From Bimastos eiseni (lineage: Eukaryota > Annelida > Clitellata > Crassiclitellata > Lumbricidae), in NCBI GenBank assembly GCA_959347315.1, contig OY365812.1, positions 500,727-564,726 of the forward strand: 64,000 nt of DNA, given 5' to 3'. Positions 31,470 through 42,772 of the stretch are shown piece after piece. The notes beneath the pieces are model-generated. The model made no database searches and had not been told where the DNA came from. It saw only the letters and a program-made list of their open reading frames with translations. A program made the translations under genes and the position numbers. Position 1 is the stretch's first letter, and each line of letters opens with the position of its first letter.

Positions 31470-33121
31470 GTAGTGATAAAAATTACTTTCTAACTACTTT
31501 TAAAAAAGTAGTTATAACAATTATTTCAGTACTTTAGATGACAACTAGCTATAACTGGTTTGATAACTACCAGATAAGTAGGTAACTACTTTTAAAACTA
31601 CTTTGCTAAAATTATGTTATGTGCATCGGTAGTCAATAAGCAGCATGCGAATTTATTGTCAGTATTAATTGCTAAACAAATATTATTCAACGCAAATATT
31701 AAAAAAATATCAAAACTACAATGACATGCCTAATTGTGATTCCACATTTGATAGCACTGTTTCCTTAAATTAATGCAAATGCAAACTATTGGATTGTAGT
31801 AATTTACCTACTCATTTAATGATGAATATTTTCACCTTCAGACTTGAATGAATCCCTCACAGGGAAGGGATCAGTCTTTTAATGATAACTCCAGACAGTA
31901 ATTGATGTCACCTAAAATTCTAGCTGCTTTTAGTTAGAGAGCCAGAGACCAGAGGCGGCGATTCGGGGGTTTCGAGGGGGACAAGTCCCCCGCCTTTCAC
32001 AGAGAGGTGACATGTTATACCTTTGTCTCTCCCACATTTCTAACCCGACTCATTGGGTGAACCCTCCCCCTCACCTGTTAAAGGAGATTGCCGCCTCTAC
32101 CAGAAACCCTCCCGCAAACTTCAAAAGATCCTGAAGCTATCAATTACCTTGGGTCAAACAAAGTGTACCGTTCGATATCTCTGTCCCAATGGTGCAAATA
32201 ACCAAGATTTTTAAATCAAAAGTTTTTTGTTTTATTTTTTTAAATTAGTTTTTAGTTTTTCTTTGGATTTTGTCACAACAGCTTTGTTATAAAAAGCATA
32301 AAATAGAGCTCAAACTCGTTTTTATAATCAATTTAGCTTGATTTCGGACTTAATAACACACAATTGGTAATATAATAGTAATATTAGTAAATTGAAAAAA
32401 AAAACAAAAACAAAATGCCATTTTTCCTATCTTTTGTTTTTTTAACCAAATAACCAAAAACCAACAGGATTGCAGCCCCGCTCTGCTCTATGACGTACAT
32501 TTGGGTATCTTATCCTTGCTTTTAGGCACCGGCTCTGGTTCTTCAATTCCTCTGTTCAGATCTAAGCCGACCAATCGCCTACCCAGCCAGGAACCGAATG
32601 CCAAGTCACTCTCTTGCCGTTCTCTCTCTTACCTGTCATTCTTATCTCGCCATTCACCCCGCTGGTCACTCATCCAATACCGCAGGTAAGGTAGTTGGCC
32701 AATTATCATTCAACCGAGTACTGGTTGTCTTCCTCAGGCTGCCAATGCACATTCCTTAACCCTGGACCAATGATCATCATTACCCAACCCCTGTAACATT
32801 TAAACAGGTACAATGTCTTTCTCTATAGTTCTACGAAGAATGCACTTCCTCACAAATTATGGTTGGGCATATGCATACATTTCTAAGGACACAATTATGT
32901 TTGTTGTGAAATCACATAAATCTGTGTACTATGGAATTAGTAAATAAAAATAGAAAAAATGTAGTTAATATGAAATATTGTAGTCAACTTGAAACCACTT
33001 GATAAATATAGTTAAAACTATTTCTTCTTAATAACTAGTTGTAACTACTAGGCAACTTCATAATATTGTACTCAATTTTGACTCAATAACTACAGTAGTT
33101 AAAAGTACCCATCATTGTTGA
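31470..33121. mobile_element. Unclassified 1.65-kb insertion in the 3' flank of relic E
   Basis: The E 3' flank is continuous with the F 3' flank when this segment is removed: left flank ccacagtggtctcg, right flank tcaaggcagtggacggacat. The ends carry partly inverted words (aactacttttaaa at the left; taactactgtag...acttttaac reversed at the right), and gattt occurs at both junctions as a possible target duplication. Inside are poly-A/T-rich tracts and no transposase that I recognise. A non-autonomous hAT-like element is possible. Confidence 0.5.
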
Positions 33122-34640
33122 TTTCAGTCTCAAGGCAGTGGACGGACATGTACGGCCTACATACCCAAATGGCTTCCGTAACGACTGCGATTATTTCAAT
33201 GGAAGCAGGACGGCATTGCATAACAAGCTGCCATCTAGCGACTAGAGCATTATTATAATACGAATAATCCAAACGACATCACATTTACACCTGTGTGCCA
33301 TCTAGTGAGTCGGGCTCGTACAAATAATAGTTATTCTAGACGCTTAGGGTCCGATCAATTCAAAATGTTATAATTTACCTGAGTGCGATCAATGCTGCAA
33401 ACATCACTTTTACTTCAACAATCATTAAAATTAGGCCTACTTTGCTAATATCATCCTTGAGCAGTAGTGTTTTCTCAGAGATGACCATTTTGGGTAGGTG
33501 TGGGTACATGTATGGCCTCCATTTCTGCTGGTAGGAATGAAGCAATTGGCTCACCCTTAAGTAAGAAGGTAACGGATTTCACGGAGCAGGGCAAATGAGG
33601 CTGAAGAGCTGTGTGTCGGCCATTGCAGTCCTCGGTCGCCAAGGACAATGAGATCATCCCGACCGAAGTGAACGTCGGACCTCTATGAAACGTTCAGGTC
33701 TTGGTTGTTTGTCCACCTACAAATGTACATCAATCACAATTTACTGTATGTTATGCGACTCAATAGATCACCTAAATGAAGAAGTTTCTTTGAGCAAAAA
33801 GGCGACTTAGAGCGATCTTTGAAATGTTCTAAGCACGACATCCTTAGTCTCAGCATATTTATAAGAACGGATGAACTGTTCTCTCTTCGCCATTCGGCCT
33901 TAGTACGGCCTAAACTCAATGTTCATGCCATTCACAGTAACATTAGAATAACATTCGAACTAAATAGTTGATAGGCTATATTGTGCCACATCATCATCTG
34001 TATAGGAATTTCGTACGAATTATTATAATTAAATTCTGTGCCTCATTCAACTCAGTCCCATCTATTAGGCTATGACGACTGACGTCTATTGGAAACAATT
34101 AAAAACATCTAAGCATAAATGAATCGACAAATGAGCAAAGAGGAGTGGAATCCAAAAGAAAACGTGTAAATTTACATTTCATGTTTCACTTATTACATCT
34201 CTACATTTAGTGCAAATAACGTAGCGCTATATGATACTGAATGCAGTCTAATACTGAAACACCTCGGAGAGAAAGCGTTAGTATTGTGAAATGCATCTGC
34301 AGCTTCTATGGCATATGCTTACCGTCTGACCGCAGAAGTTATTGAACCGTGTTGCGATGTCTTCAGTGAAGGTTGCGTCGAGGCACACACCTAGGTGTTT
34401 ACGAATTTAAATCTTGCAGCCTGCCACACGTAAGTACTCACCTATTAACTATGTGGCTTAGATTTTCACACATCTAATCTCATTCTACGATTTACATGAT
34501 CAGAATATCTTTGTGCTCGATCGATTGTCTCTTTGAGTAAAAATTTGAACAGAGATCAAAAATTACAGGAGAAGCCAGTTCGAAAAAATCCGATTGATAT
34601 ATGAAACCAGAATTAGACAGACTATGTTCACATAGGAAGT
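33122..34640. repeat. Conserved 3'-flank block, copy behind relic E
   Basis: 33122-33260 (ggcagtggacggacatg, atggcttccgta) match 45460-45590 behind TLR-F. 33330-34640 match 49500-51060 behind F and 4262-5850 behind A. In F the two parts are separated by a hAT insertion. Very similar stretches include aagtaagaaggtaacggattt and agcagggcaaatgaggctg. No coding frame is shared among copies. Confidence 0.65.
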
Positions 34641-35079
34641 TGAGATAAATGTCCATAGCTTAGATCTCAGTGACATCAAAGACTGAAAGAACTGAACTGG
34701 GAAATGAATCACAAATCATCGAACCAGTCACTGAGAAGCTCCAACATTGTTTGCTTGGAATATTCAATTATTATATCCTTATTAATTCACAATGGCCACA
34801 AAATTTAATGGTAACACTCACTTGTTCTGATTCTTTACTGTTCTACAAAACACCCTTTGGCTAAGATCTGTTCAGACTTGTAAGTGTCAAGTTTAACAGA
34901 CATGGCATATAAGACCGCAGATATAAGCGGATTTAGTCTTGGCTTTTGAGGTTAAATCCCTTACAGGCGATGTCTTATACACATGAAGTTATTCAGCAGC
35001 GCTGGTAAACGCTGTTTACTCTTCAGCGTTGATCCGTAAGTCAAACGAATCCTTAAAACGGTTCTATAGGTAAAATTTT

Positions 35080-35338
35080 CGCCAACAATTTGTCGCCATC
35101 AATTTTTCGCCATCAGTTCTTCGCCGCATCAAATACACGTGACTGGAAACTGGATTGATAGGACAAATATACCTAAATAGAAGCGGGATTGATGAAACAA
35201 ATATACGTAAATGGAAGCTGGACTGATGAAAATAAATATACCGACATGGAAGCGGAATTGACGAAAAGAAATAACCTAACGGAAGTGAGATTGATAGGCG
35301 AGAAATTGATGGTGAAAAATGTGTCGGTCACCCCTTAA
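35080..35338. mobile_element. Small element with ttttcgcca end modules
   Basis: The left end repeats tttcgccaacaa / gtcgccatcaa / tttcgccatcag. The right end is the approximate complement (cgagaaattgatggtgaaaaa). Between them are four tandem, imperfect units of about 35 bp with ggaagcgggattgatgaaa. About 260 bp, no coding capacity. Confidence 0.55.
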
Positions 35339-35339
35339 A

Positions 35340-36169
35340 ACATGCATTGTTGTTGTATAATTATAGGACCTACATTATTCGTATGTTGGTGTAGGCTTGC
35401 GAATGTGTTGTCTATTCACTCCCTACCTTCCTGTTGGAAACTAATACAGTGGAAGTTCCAAAGGGTAATTTTTCAAGTTGTTGTAAATCTTATAATTATA
35501 TTGCATACAGTCAGGTCAATAGTTCATTGAAGTAGATAAAACTAGTGTCATCATCTACCTAATTTTCAGTAGGATATTATTGTGAAAGCGGGTCTAAGTA
35601 AAGCGAACTTTATTATAGTGGATTTGACATGTTTGTCGAGCATAATTTATGGCATTAATGCAAATGGTTTAATAGAGGCTGCCATGCATTACTGTTTACC
35701 TCGGTTTTCGGGTACTTGTTCTATTGACAGTCAACAGCGAAAGGCAAAGTAAAAGCCACTATTCGAGACAGTTACGTGCCTGCAGTATGATAAAGTAAGC
35801 TGAACAGTCGTAGGTCTCTTTCAACTTGCGCCAATAAACATACAGGAGCGTCTTAGAGGTGCGGGTAGGGTGGGGTAGTAGAGTCAATCTGAAAAGCGTA
35901 TATCAGCAATTTGGCAATTGATGAAATAAAGAGAAAGCAGTCTACGCAAGCGAAAGTTGACAGTTGTAATAAACGTCGTCCATTTTATCAAAGCCGTTAA
36001 TCACCTCGATATCAGTCTACGTTATCTGTCATACTCCAATTAGTCACGTGTTGTAACGGGTTTGAGGGGGTAAACTACGGTGTGCAGGGTGCGCGATTTG
36101 AAGCGAGATGTCAGTTGGTCGGACCATTCGTTTGCAATAACGAGAGAAAAACGTGAACGTTTTGGGAAG
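35340..36169 (+). promoter_or_regulatory. Class I 5' flank of TLR-H
   Basis: 35455-35680 match reversed 26700-27480 pieces and 51400-52090. 35690-35790 match reversed 26560-26690. The last 60 bp before the ATG match TLR-C. It begins immediately after the 3'-flank block of relic E (with the small element between), showing that a TIR-bearing gene is followed by a TIR-less gene in this unit. Confidence 0.5.
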
Positions 36170-37687
36170 ATGGATATCTCAGCTGCAGCAACTGTGTTCT
36201 GGGCTTTCTTCTGCTGTTCACTGGTAATTCTGAATTCTGTGAATAAAGTTGATGGCAGGAATGACATCGGAAATCAGATCTCTGGCAACTGTCCTCGGAA
36301 GTGTAGTTGTGATGAAAAGAAGCAAACGGTAAACTGTACCAATGCTGGCTATAAGTCTGTTCCTAGCCACATCTCTCCAGACACTCGCAGTTTAATCCTC
36401 GACGGAAATCACTTCAAGAGCCTGAAAAATTACAGCTTCCGCTATTTGCCTAGCTTAAGCAATCTTAGTTTGAGAAATTGTCAGATTAAAAATATAAAAG
36501 CAGCCACCTTTTCCTCTAAGTCAGAAGCTCCTCGGGTGATATGGATGTCGAATAATACGCTAACGTCTAGATTTCCCTCATCTCTGAACCTGACTGCAAG
36601 GAAAAAGAATCACGAAAGAGATCAATGGCTTTCAAACCTCAAATATCTTTTTCTTGCAAATAATTTAATTTCAGCATTTCCTTCAAGATTGCCATCTGAA
36701 TCATTGACAGTCTTAGATGTAAGTGATAATCTTTTAAAGAAATTCTCTTTTTATAACCGAAGTAAGCACGAACTTGATATAAAGACGCTGACACTCAGTA
36801 AGAATTCAATTGTGAAACTGGATGACGACAGCTTTCTACATTTTAAGTTCCTCGAGCATTTAGATCTGTCCTATAATCAGATTTCAGAGACTCGATCACT
36901 CGCTTTTAGATCGAATTCCCTGAAGAATATAAATCTATATGGGACAAATTTTCGTCTCGATCAAGACAACTGGAACATCTTTCATGAGGTTCCGAATATC
37001 AAGGAAATAAACTTGGGTTTCTGTAAAATCGAATATGGAAATCTAACAATGTCTGCTTTTCACGGCCTTACAAGTCTCACGAAACTCGATTTATCAGGAA
37101 CAGAAATAAGTTCTCTTTCCAACATGTTTACCAACCTTTCGAGTTTGGCAATACTCCGACTCAGTAACAATCCAATATCGAATCTCAAGCGGGAAGATTT
37201 TGACAGAATTGCAGATTCACTGCGCGAACTAATTGTATCACCTGGCAGACTATCTGCAATCACCTTCGATTCTCTTCCGTTAAAAGTCTGGAGGAATTTG
37301 AGGGTGTTAGATTTCTCAGACAATCCGTTTCTTTGCGATTGTAATTTTATTTGGCTGCGTCACTGGTTGAAGAGAGCCAACGCCTCTAAGGTGGAGGTCA
37401 GAGGATGGGACAAGTATTACTGTCAAACATCTAAGGGTCAAGTGAACATGTTCCAATTGGAAAGTCCTTCCGATTCTGACTGTTTCCAGGATCCATTGTT
37501 CGATGATTCATTTCTGTTGACTGTTCTTCTGTTGACATCGTTGATCTGGATCTCTGCATCAACGGCGTCTGTTCTTCATCGATTTCGATGGCATCTCAGA
37601 TACTGGTACTTCATGAACACGGTGAGTGGTCTCATGAGGTGCGTGATTATTACACGTATGCATATAAGTGTGCTGTTACGTACGTAG
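36170..37687 (+). CDS. TLR-H: LRR membrane receptor, orphan first exon
   Basis: Starts MDISAAATVFWAFFCC (signal peptide), LRRNT (CPRKCSCDE, VNC), about 13 LRRs, LRRCT (NPFLCDCNFIWLRHWL) and membrane helix, ending FMNT at 37621 followed by a good GTGAGT donor in phase 0. Unlike TLR-A, F and G no TIR exon lies within the next 4 kb; repeats and transposons follow. If unspliced, the frame stops at 37687 with a 21-residue tail (505 aa). If the donor is used, the nearest TIR acceptor in the same orientation is at 44514 in TLR-F, with a matching phase. An in-frame ATG at 36080 would add 30 residues but precedes the conserved start. Confidence 0.8.
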   Translation: MDISAAATVFWAFFCCSLVILNSVNKVDGRNDIGNQISGNCPRKCSCDEKKQTVNCTNAGYKSVPSHISPDTRSLILDGNHFKSLKNYSFRYLPSLSNLSLRNCQIKNIKAATFSSKSEAPRVIWMSNNTLTSRFPSSLNLTARKKNHERDQWLSNLKYLFLANNLISAFPSRLPSESLTVLDVSDNLLKKFSFYNRSKHELDIKTLTLSKNSIVKLDDDSFLHFKFLEHLDLSYNQISETRSLAFRSNSLKNINLYGTNFRLDQDNWNIFHEVPNIKEINLGFCKIEYGNLTMSAFHGLTSLTKLDLSGTEISSLSNMFTNLSSLAILRLSNNPISNLKREDFDRIADSLRELIVSPGRLSAITFDSLPLKVWRNLRVLDFSDNPFLCDCNFIWLRHWLKRANASKVEVRGWDKYYCQTSKGQVNMFQLESPSDSDCFQDPLFDDSFLLTVLLLTSLIWISASTASVLHRFRWHLRYWYFMNTVSGLMRCVIITRMHISVLLRT

Positions 37688-37721
37688 CTTACATACTCAT
37701 GCATATATGCATCGTATCGCG

Positions 37722-38370
37722 GAGCAAAACGTCTTGGCGCAGCCGTATTGGCGCAGCCGTTTTGGCGCAGCCGTATTGGCGCGACCGTTTTGGCGCAGCG
37801 GCAAGACTGTTGGCGTAGCGCCGTTTTGGCTGCATGACGTTTTTGCGCAGATATCTGATACAATATATAGTGTAACACGAAGCATGATCGATGAAAATAA
37901 TTATGCTAACTGGGAACTACAATGATGAAAAGAATCATGGTTAAATGGAAGCGGGATGGATATGAGAATTATAATCTTCGTGGAACCCTTTTAGTCGCAA
38001 TCTTTTTATCAATCTCCATTTTAGCTCGATAAATTTCGTCAAACCGGTTTCCATTTCTGCGTGATTCTTTTCATCAATCCAGCTTCAATTATAGCATAAT
38101 TATTTTCATCAATTCATCTTCTATTTAAGCACAATTCTTTTCGTCAATCCAGCTCCCAGTTTAACAGTATCCTTTTCATTGATCCGGCTTCTAGTTAAAC
38201 ATGATTCTTGTTCCCGATCCCTCTTCTACTACCGACGCTTCGGAGGCTTAACCTAAGTTGCGATGTGGAATAATTTAGTGGGACAATAAAGTGTAGATTG
38301 CCATATAATACATTTATATAATTCATAATATACAATATCATCGTATCAGAGTTTTTCGCCAAAAAATCCT
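37722..38370. mobile_element. Element with ttggcgcagccg end modules
   Basis: 37728-37830 holds about six head-to-tail words like ttggcgcagccg(t/tttt). 37925-38210 holds the tgatgaaaagaat / ggaagcggga core, first in plus then repeatedly in reverse orientation (ttttcatcaatccagctt). ttttcgccaaaaaatcctgcg near 38350 may be the other end. No coding capacity. Confidence 0.45.
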
Positions 38371-38581
38371 GCGACAAGACGTCACGTACCGCCGTACATG
38401 TATCGTACCGGAAAGTTGATCGAATACGTCTTACAGCACGCGCTTTTCTGAATCACATTGACGAGGTTGCATGCCCGTCCAGCATTGGTTCAGCCTGATG
38501 GAAGGAAATATGGTCAGTCCTAGGGCAGTGTGCTTTATTTCTAACCTGAAATGAAATAATATCTTATATAACAACATTATA

Positions 38582-38880
38582 AGCAAGAAAAAGCGGAGGT
38601 TGGGGAAGAAGATTGGGAACAGTTTCTTAACCGTCCGTCGGGCGTGGAATCAAAAATGACCCCAGAGCGCATTTTCAAATAATGTATTATTGCTAAAACA
38701 TATATTGAAGCTGTGATATTTCACGTGAATTATTGTACAGGTCATCACTACGTATTCCAGTTTGGTGTTCATGTAAATTTTTGATGGAAAAATAATTACA
38801 CGACATTTACACACATAAGGTCCACCTCCTTCATTCAGTTCTACCGAATCGGTCTTCAAGGACCTCCGACCTATCATTGA
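38582..38880. mobile_element. piggyBac-like left end, first copy
   Basis: TTAA (38627-38630) followed by ccgtccgtcgggcgtgg and a tcaaaaatgacccc motif. The next 190 bp repeat at 40804-40960 and the preceding 45 bp repeat at 40757-40799, so the homologous block is larger than one terminal repeat. The LINE at 38884-40492 follows directly. Confidence 0.55.
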
Positions 38881-38883
38881 ATC

Positions 38884-40515
38884 AGAAGTACGTCATGTCA
38901 TTACTAGTTCTAATCTAAAATCATGTGAACTTAACCCCCTCCCTCCGTTTGTTATTGTAGATGTACTAGATGACATTGTCCCCTTCCTGCTGTACCTTTT
39001 TAATAGGTCTCTCTCTGAAGGTATTCTTCCAGCATCCCAGAAGCGGGCTATTGTCTTTCCCACTCTTAAGCAGCCAAACCTGGATCCTAGCTTGTGCCAA
39101 AACTATCGACCTATCGCAAATCTTTCTTTTCTCTCAAAGACTTTAGAGCGACTTGTTTCCCTACAGCTCCTTCCTTACCTTGAGCAATCTGGTCTTCTAC
39201 CTCCTAGACAATCAGGTTTTAGAGCCAACCACTCAACTGAAATTGCTCTTCTTTCTCTTCTATCCGACATCTATTCAGCAATGGATAAGTCCCATGCCAT
39301 TCTCTTGGCACTTTTTGATGCATCTTCAGCATTCGACATGGTAGAACATGATATACTTCTTCATCGCCTTGAAACATCCTTTGGTCTTAGTGGTCTCCCT
39401 CTTCTTTGGTTTCGCTCTTATCTTACTGATCGTACCCAAATGATCCTCCTAGGTGACTCCCGCATTTCTTGTGTACCTGTTCAATTTGGTGTACCTCAAG
39501 GATCAGTACTGGGTCCACTTCTATATATCATGTTTACAGCTGATAGTCCTCGCCTTTTTTAAAAGCACTCGACGTCAGGTCACCTTTACGCCGATGATGT
39601 TCAGGCCTTGGTGCATGGCTCTACTTCCAACCAACTTGCTCTTTGCCAATCTATTGAATCACTCTCTGCTGATCTCAACTGTTGGATGTCCTCAAACCGT
39701 CTCTCACTCAATTCTTCCAAGACTCATTTGATCTGGTTGGGCACCCGCCAGCAGCTGCTTAAACTTGATTACGCTTTACTTGCCAAGGGGTTCTCTCAGT
39801 TTAGTTTCTCTAGATATGTCCGCAATCTGGGCGTCACTCTGGACAGTACTCTATCCTTCTCTGCACATATCTCTAATCTCTCTCGGTCCAGCTTCTATCA
39901 TTTGCGGCGACTACGCGCCATCCGACAATCTGTGTCTTCGGCCATTTTGTCGACAATGGTTCACGCCTTCATCTGCTCCCGCATTGACTATTGTAACTCA
40001 TTACTCATCGGCCTACCAAAACTCCGCCTCACTCCACTCCAGTCTGTACTCAATGCAGCTGCTCGTTTAATCGCCCGTCTTCCACGTTTCTCACATATTT
40101 CTACTTTCATGACTCAACATCTTCATTGGCTTCCCTTGACTGATAGGATTCATTTCAAAGTTCTCTTTCTTACATTCAAAGCGTTGTTGGGTCAAGCTCC
40201 ACTCTATCTATGTGAACTTATCAGGAAACCTATCTCAGCTGCCATCGGACGTCCTCTCCGTTCTTTGGACCGTCACGATCTTCTACTACCGCAGTCTAGA
40301 ACTGCCACAGCTCAGCATCGTGCCTATGCCTCTGTTGGCCCTTTGCTATGGAACAGTCTTCCTGCTGTGACTCGTGCTGCAATCTTATCTAGTAGCACAA
40401 CTGTTTCTGCTCGTTCTCTTAAGACTTTTCTTTTCTCTAGGTTTTTTGCACTGGTTAGGTTGTACTATGAGAGGCGCTTTATAAATCCGTAAATAGAATA
40501 GAATAGAATAGAATA
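38884..40515 (+). pseudogene. LINE reverse transcriptase, one frameshift from complete RT
   Basis: Non-LTR RT (CR1/L2-type). Frame 1 from about 38884 through 39562 carries RPIANLSFLSKTLERL, QSGFRANHSTE, LFDASSAFDMVEHDIL (catalytic Asp) and GVPQGSVLGPLL. A frameshift near 39550 separates it from HLYADDVQALV and the long frame 39608-40492 with WMSSNRLSLNSSKT, SRYVRNLGVTLD, SRIDYCNSLL and SVGPLLWNSLP. The 3' end is ggcgctttataaat plus a (tagaa)n tail to about 40515. The endonuclease is missing (5' truncation). It is the best preserved RT in the window. Confidence 0.85.
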
Positions 40516-40803
40516 AGGTCATGGGCTCATTTTTGACCCCATTACTAGTTGATGTTTCTTCTCATGACAAAAGTTGTGTAAAATCCACAATACAATTATT
40601 TCTTCCTATTTGCCAATCATTGTTGTTCTCCATATCGCTTTATTTTGTTCAAAGACATACAACAAGTGATCCACTTTGACAGCAAAGAGACGAGAAGTCA
40701 GAGGGTTGTAGCGGAGAGACTGGCTGCGATCAGCAAACTAAACAAAACAAACTAAGCAAGAAAAAGCAGAGGTAGGGGAAGAAGACTACGAGAAGTCTCT
40801 TAA

Positions 40804-41704
40804 CCCTCCGTGGGGCGTGGGGTTAAAATGCCCCGAGTGCGCATTTTCAAATTACGTATCATTGCTAAAACATATACTAAAGCTGTGAGATTTCACGATA
40901 ATTATTGTACATGTTGCCACTACGTATTCCAGTTTAGTGCTCATGTAAATTTTTGCTTCTGGTCGATATTCCCTCATATCGCTCAAGGTGCAATGATTGC
41001 AATGCCATTCCTCACAATTGACGAAAGACTCGTTCCATATCTTTCATAGCCGGCAAAATACGGCATAAAGTTATGGATGTGCTGAGATGGTCACACCAAG
41101 AACGTGTACAATGCCAGAATAAATGTTTATTGTGGCAAAGAGAGCGACAATGCAGCTGCAACCAATGATCTAGGTGGAAACATTGTATGCCAGCTCATAA
41201 AACCTCTTCTATGCGAAGGTCACAGCATCACCGCTGATAACGTTTTTACATCGCTGGCCTAGCTAGAGATGTCCTGAAGACAAAAAAGTGACTTTGAATG
41301 GTACTATTCGTACTAATTGAGTAGAGTTGCCCAAAGCACTTGTGACTCCCAAAGGACGCTAGTTGTGATCATCCCTTGTCACGTTCAATGAGACTGACGA
41401 TTCTCCCTCCCAAAACACGAAGTCAATGCCAAGGTTGTGAGCAATGTTTGTTATAAGAATGTGTGAACCGTCCATTGTCAGGTCTTCTGCCAGACATGTC
41501 TCTCTGTTCTTTGACGAAGCCTTACCCTAGGCTGGAGCATGAGGCAGAACAACAAATAGTGGCATTTTAGTGACTAAAAGTAATAATAATGACCTTTCCA
41601 TGCAATATCCGTGCCCATTTAATTCGACTTGTACGATCATTTCTATGGGGTCAAAATTGACCCCATGCCCTTAAGTGTATAGTTTTTTTCCGTCCGACGA
41701 ATGG
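40804..41704 (+). mobile_element. piggyBac relic flanked by TTAA
   Basis: Both ends have TTAA (40800-40803 and 41705-41708) and inverted termini (ccctccgtggggcg and, reversed, ccattcgtcggacgg), followed by words of the type ggggtcaaaattgacccc. Between them about 40960-41330 encodes broken DDE_Tnp_1_7 transposase: LTIDERLVPY, then PAKYGIKLW, YNARINVYCGK and ITADNVFTSL, the order expected for piggyBac. Several stops; most of the N-terminus is missing. Confidence 0.75.
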
Positions 41705-41739
41705 TTAAGCCATGAGTTTCGAGTGTTAAAGACTTCGTT

Positions 41740-42772
41740 TTCTTAGCCTCAGCGTATTAGATCTGGTGCTCAGTTTCCCTCTTGTCTACGGTCTCGCGGA
41801 CATTAGTAAATTCATCGCAGAGTTTTACCTGAACGCGGTTAGCAATATTCGTTCAATTCATTCCAAAATTTACATAGCGCGCTTTCATTGCTCAGACACC
41901 ACCGCTGTAAGTAAACGGTCTACAAACACGCAGCAACGCGAATGATTACTCTCGCCAGTGACAACCTAGTGAAATCAAATGCTGACTATTTGCGGGATCT
42001 GGCACATACTGTGTGCATTGACATTCAAGACGTTAAAGGTTGCAACGAAATTATTGATTTCACATAAACGATTTTGTTATAGCTTTACGATTTTGTTAGC
42101 CGTACCAATGGAAATTTATATAACTTTATATATCACTAATTTCACAATTTTATTCGTTGGCCTAATGGAGATTTAAACGGCATTATGTATATAAGGGTTT
42201 ATTGTATATAACAGATTTTATTCATTGGACCATTAGTAATTGAACGTTAACTAATATTGCTTATGCATGGTAAGTCTTTTTAAGCAGCAACCGCATTTAC
42301 TGGGGCGCGCTCATAATTATTTCAAATCGCTAGTGTTAATGAGTAAAATCATTTGAGAGTTTCCCCGTGTGAGGTCGCCCTTTGTACCGAGGCGGATCCC
42401 CGGCATGTAACTCTACATACATTGGTTCAAAAATAAAAGTGTGCGTCAAAACGAAACGTTGGTTTAGTGAGACAAGGGAAGACAGCTTGTGCTTACATTA
42501 ACTACTACAAATGGAACACGTCAATATTGACAAACGTCAGATAAGCCTGCATGCAGTTAATAATTACTCTTACATAATTATGGTGAAAATGTGGTGGTTA
42601 TATTATTGGATCTAAGTAACGTTCGACTTGTGCAATTGGTGAATTCTGTCGCTGCTGTCAAAGCAATGTCAACAGTGAGACAAAAGGGAAAGCGAGTTTT
42701 CACAATTGGTTTTCTTTTCCAACAATAAAGAGAGAGAGGGAGAGAAACATGACAGATGAACGTTTTGCGAAG
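41740..42772 (+). promoter_or_regulatory. Class II 5' flank of TLR-F
   Basis: The whole kilobase parallels the D and G flanks: ttagcctcagcgtatta (9.75 kb), cgttggcctaatrgagattt, gcgcgctcataa (11.5 kb), agcttgtgcttac, and finally gtgagacaaaagggaaagcg and ggttttcttttccaacaataaag ending 48 bp before the ATG at 42773. Likely promoter in the last 150 bp. Confidence 0.55.

Noticed and set aside
40810..41049. 79-aa frame as an intact gene
   Set aside because: Its end (LTIDERLVPY) is a piece of broken piggyBac transposase and its start is terminal-repeat DNA.
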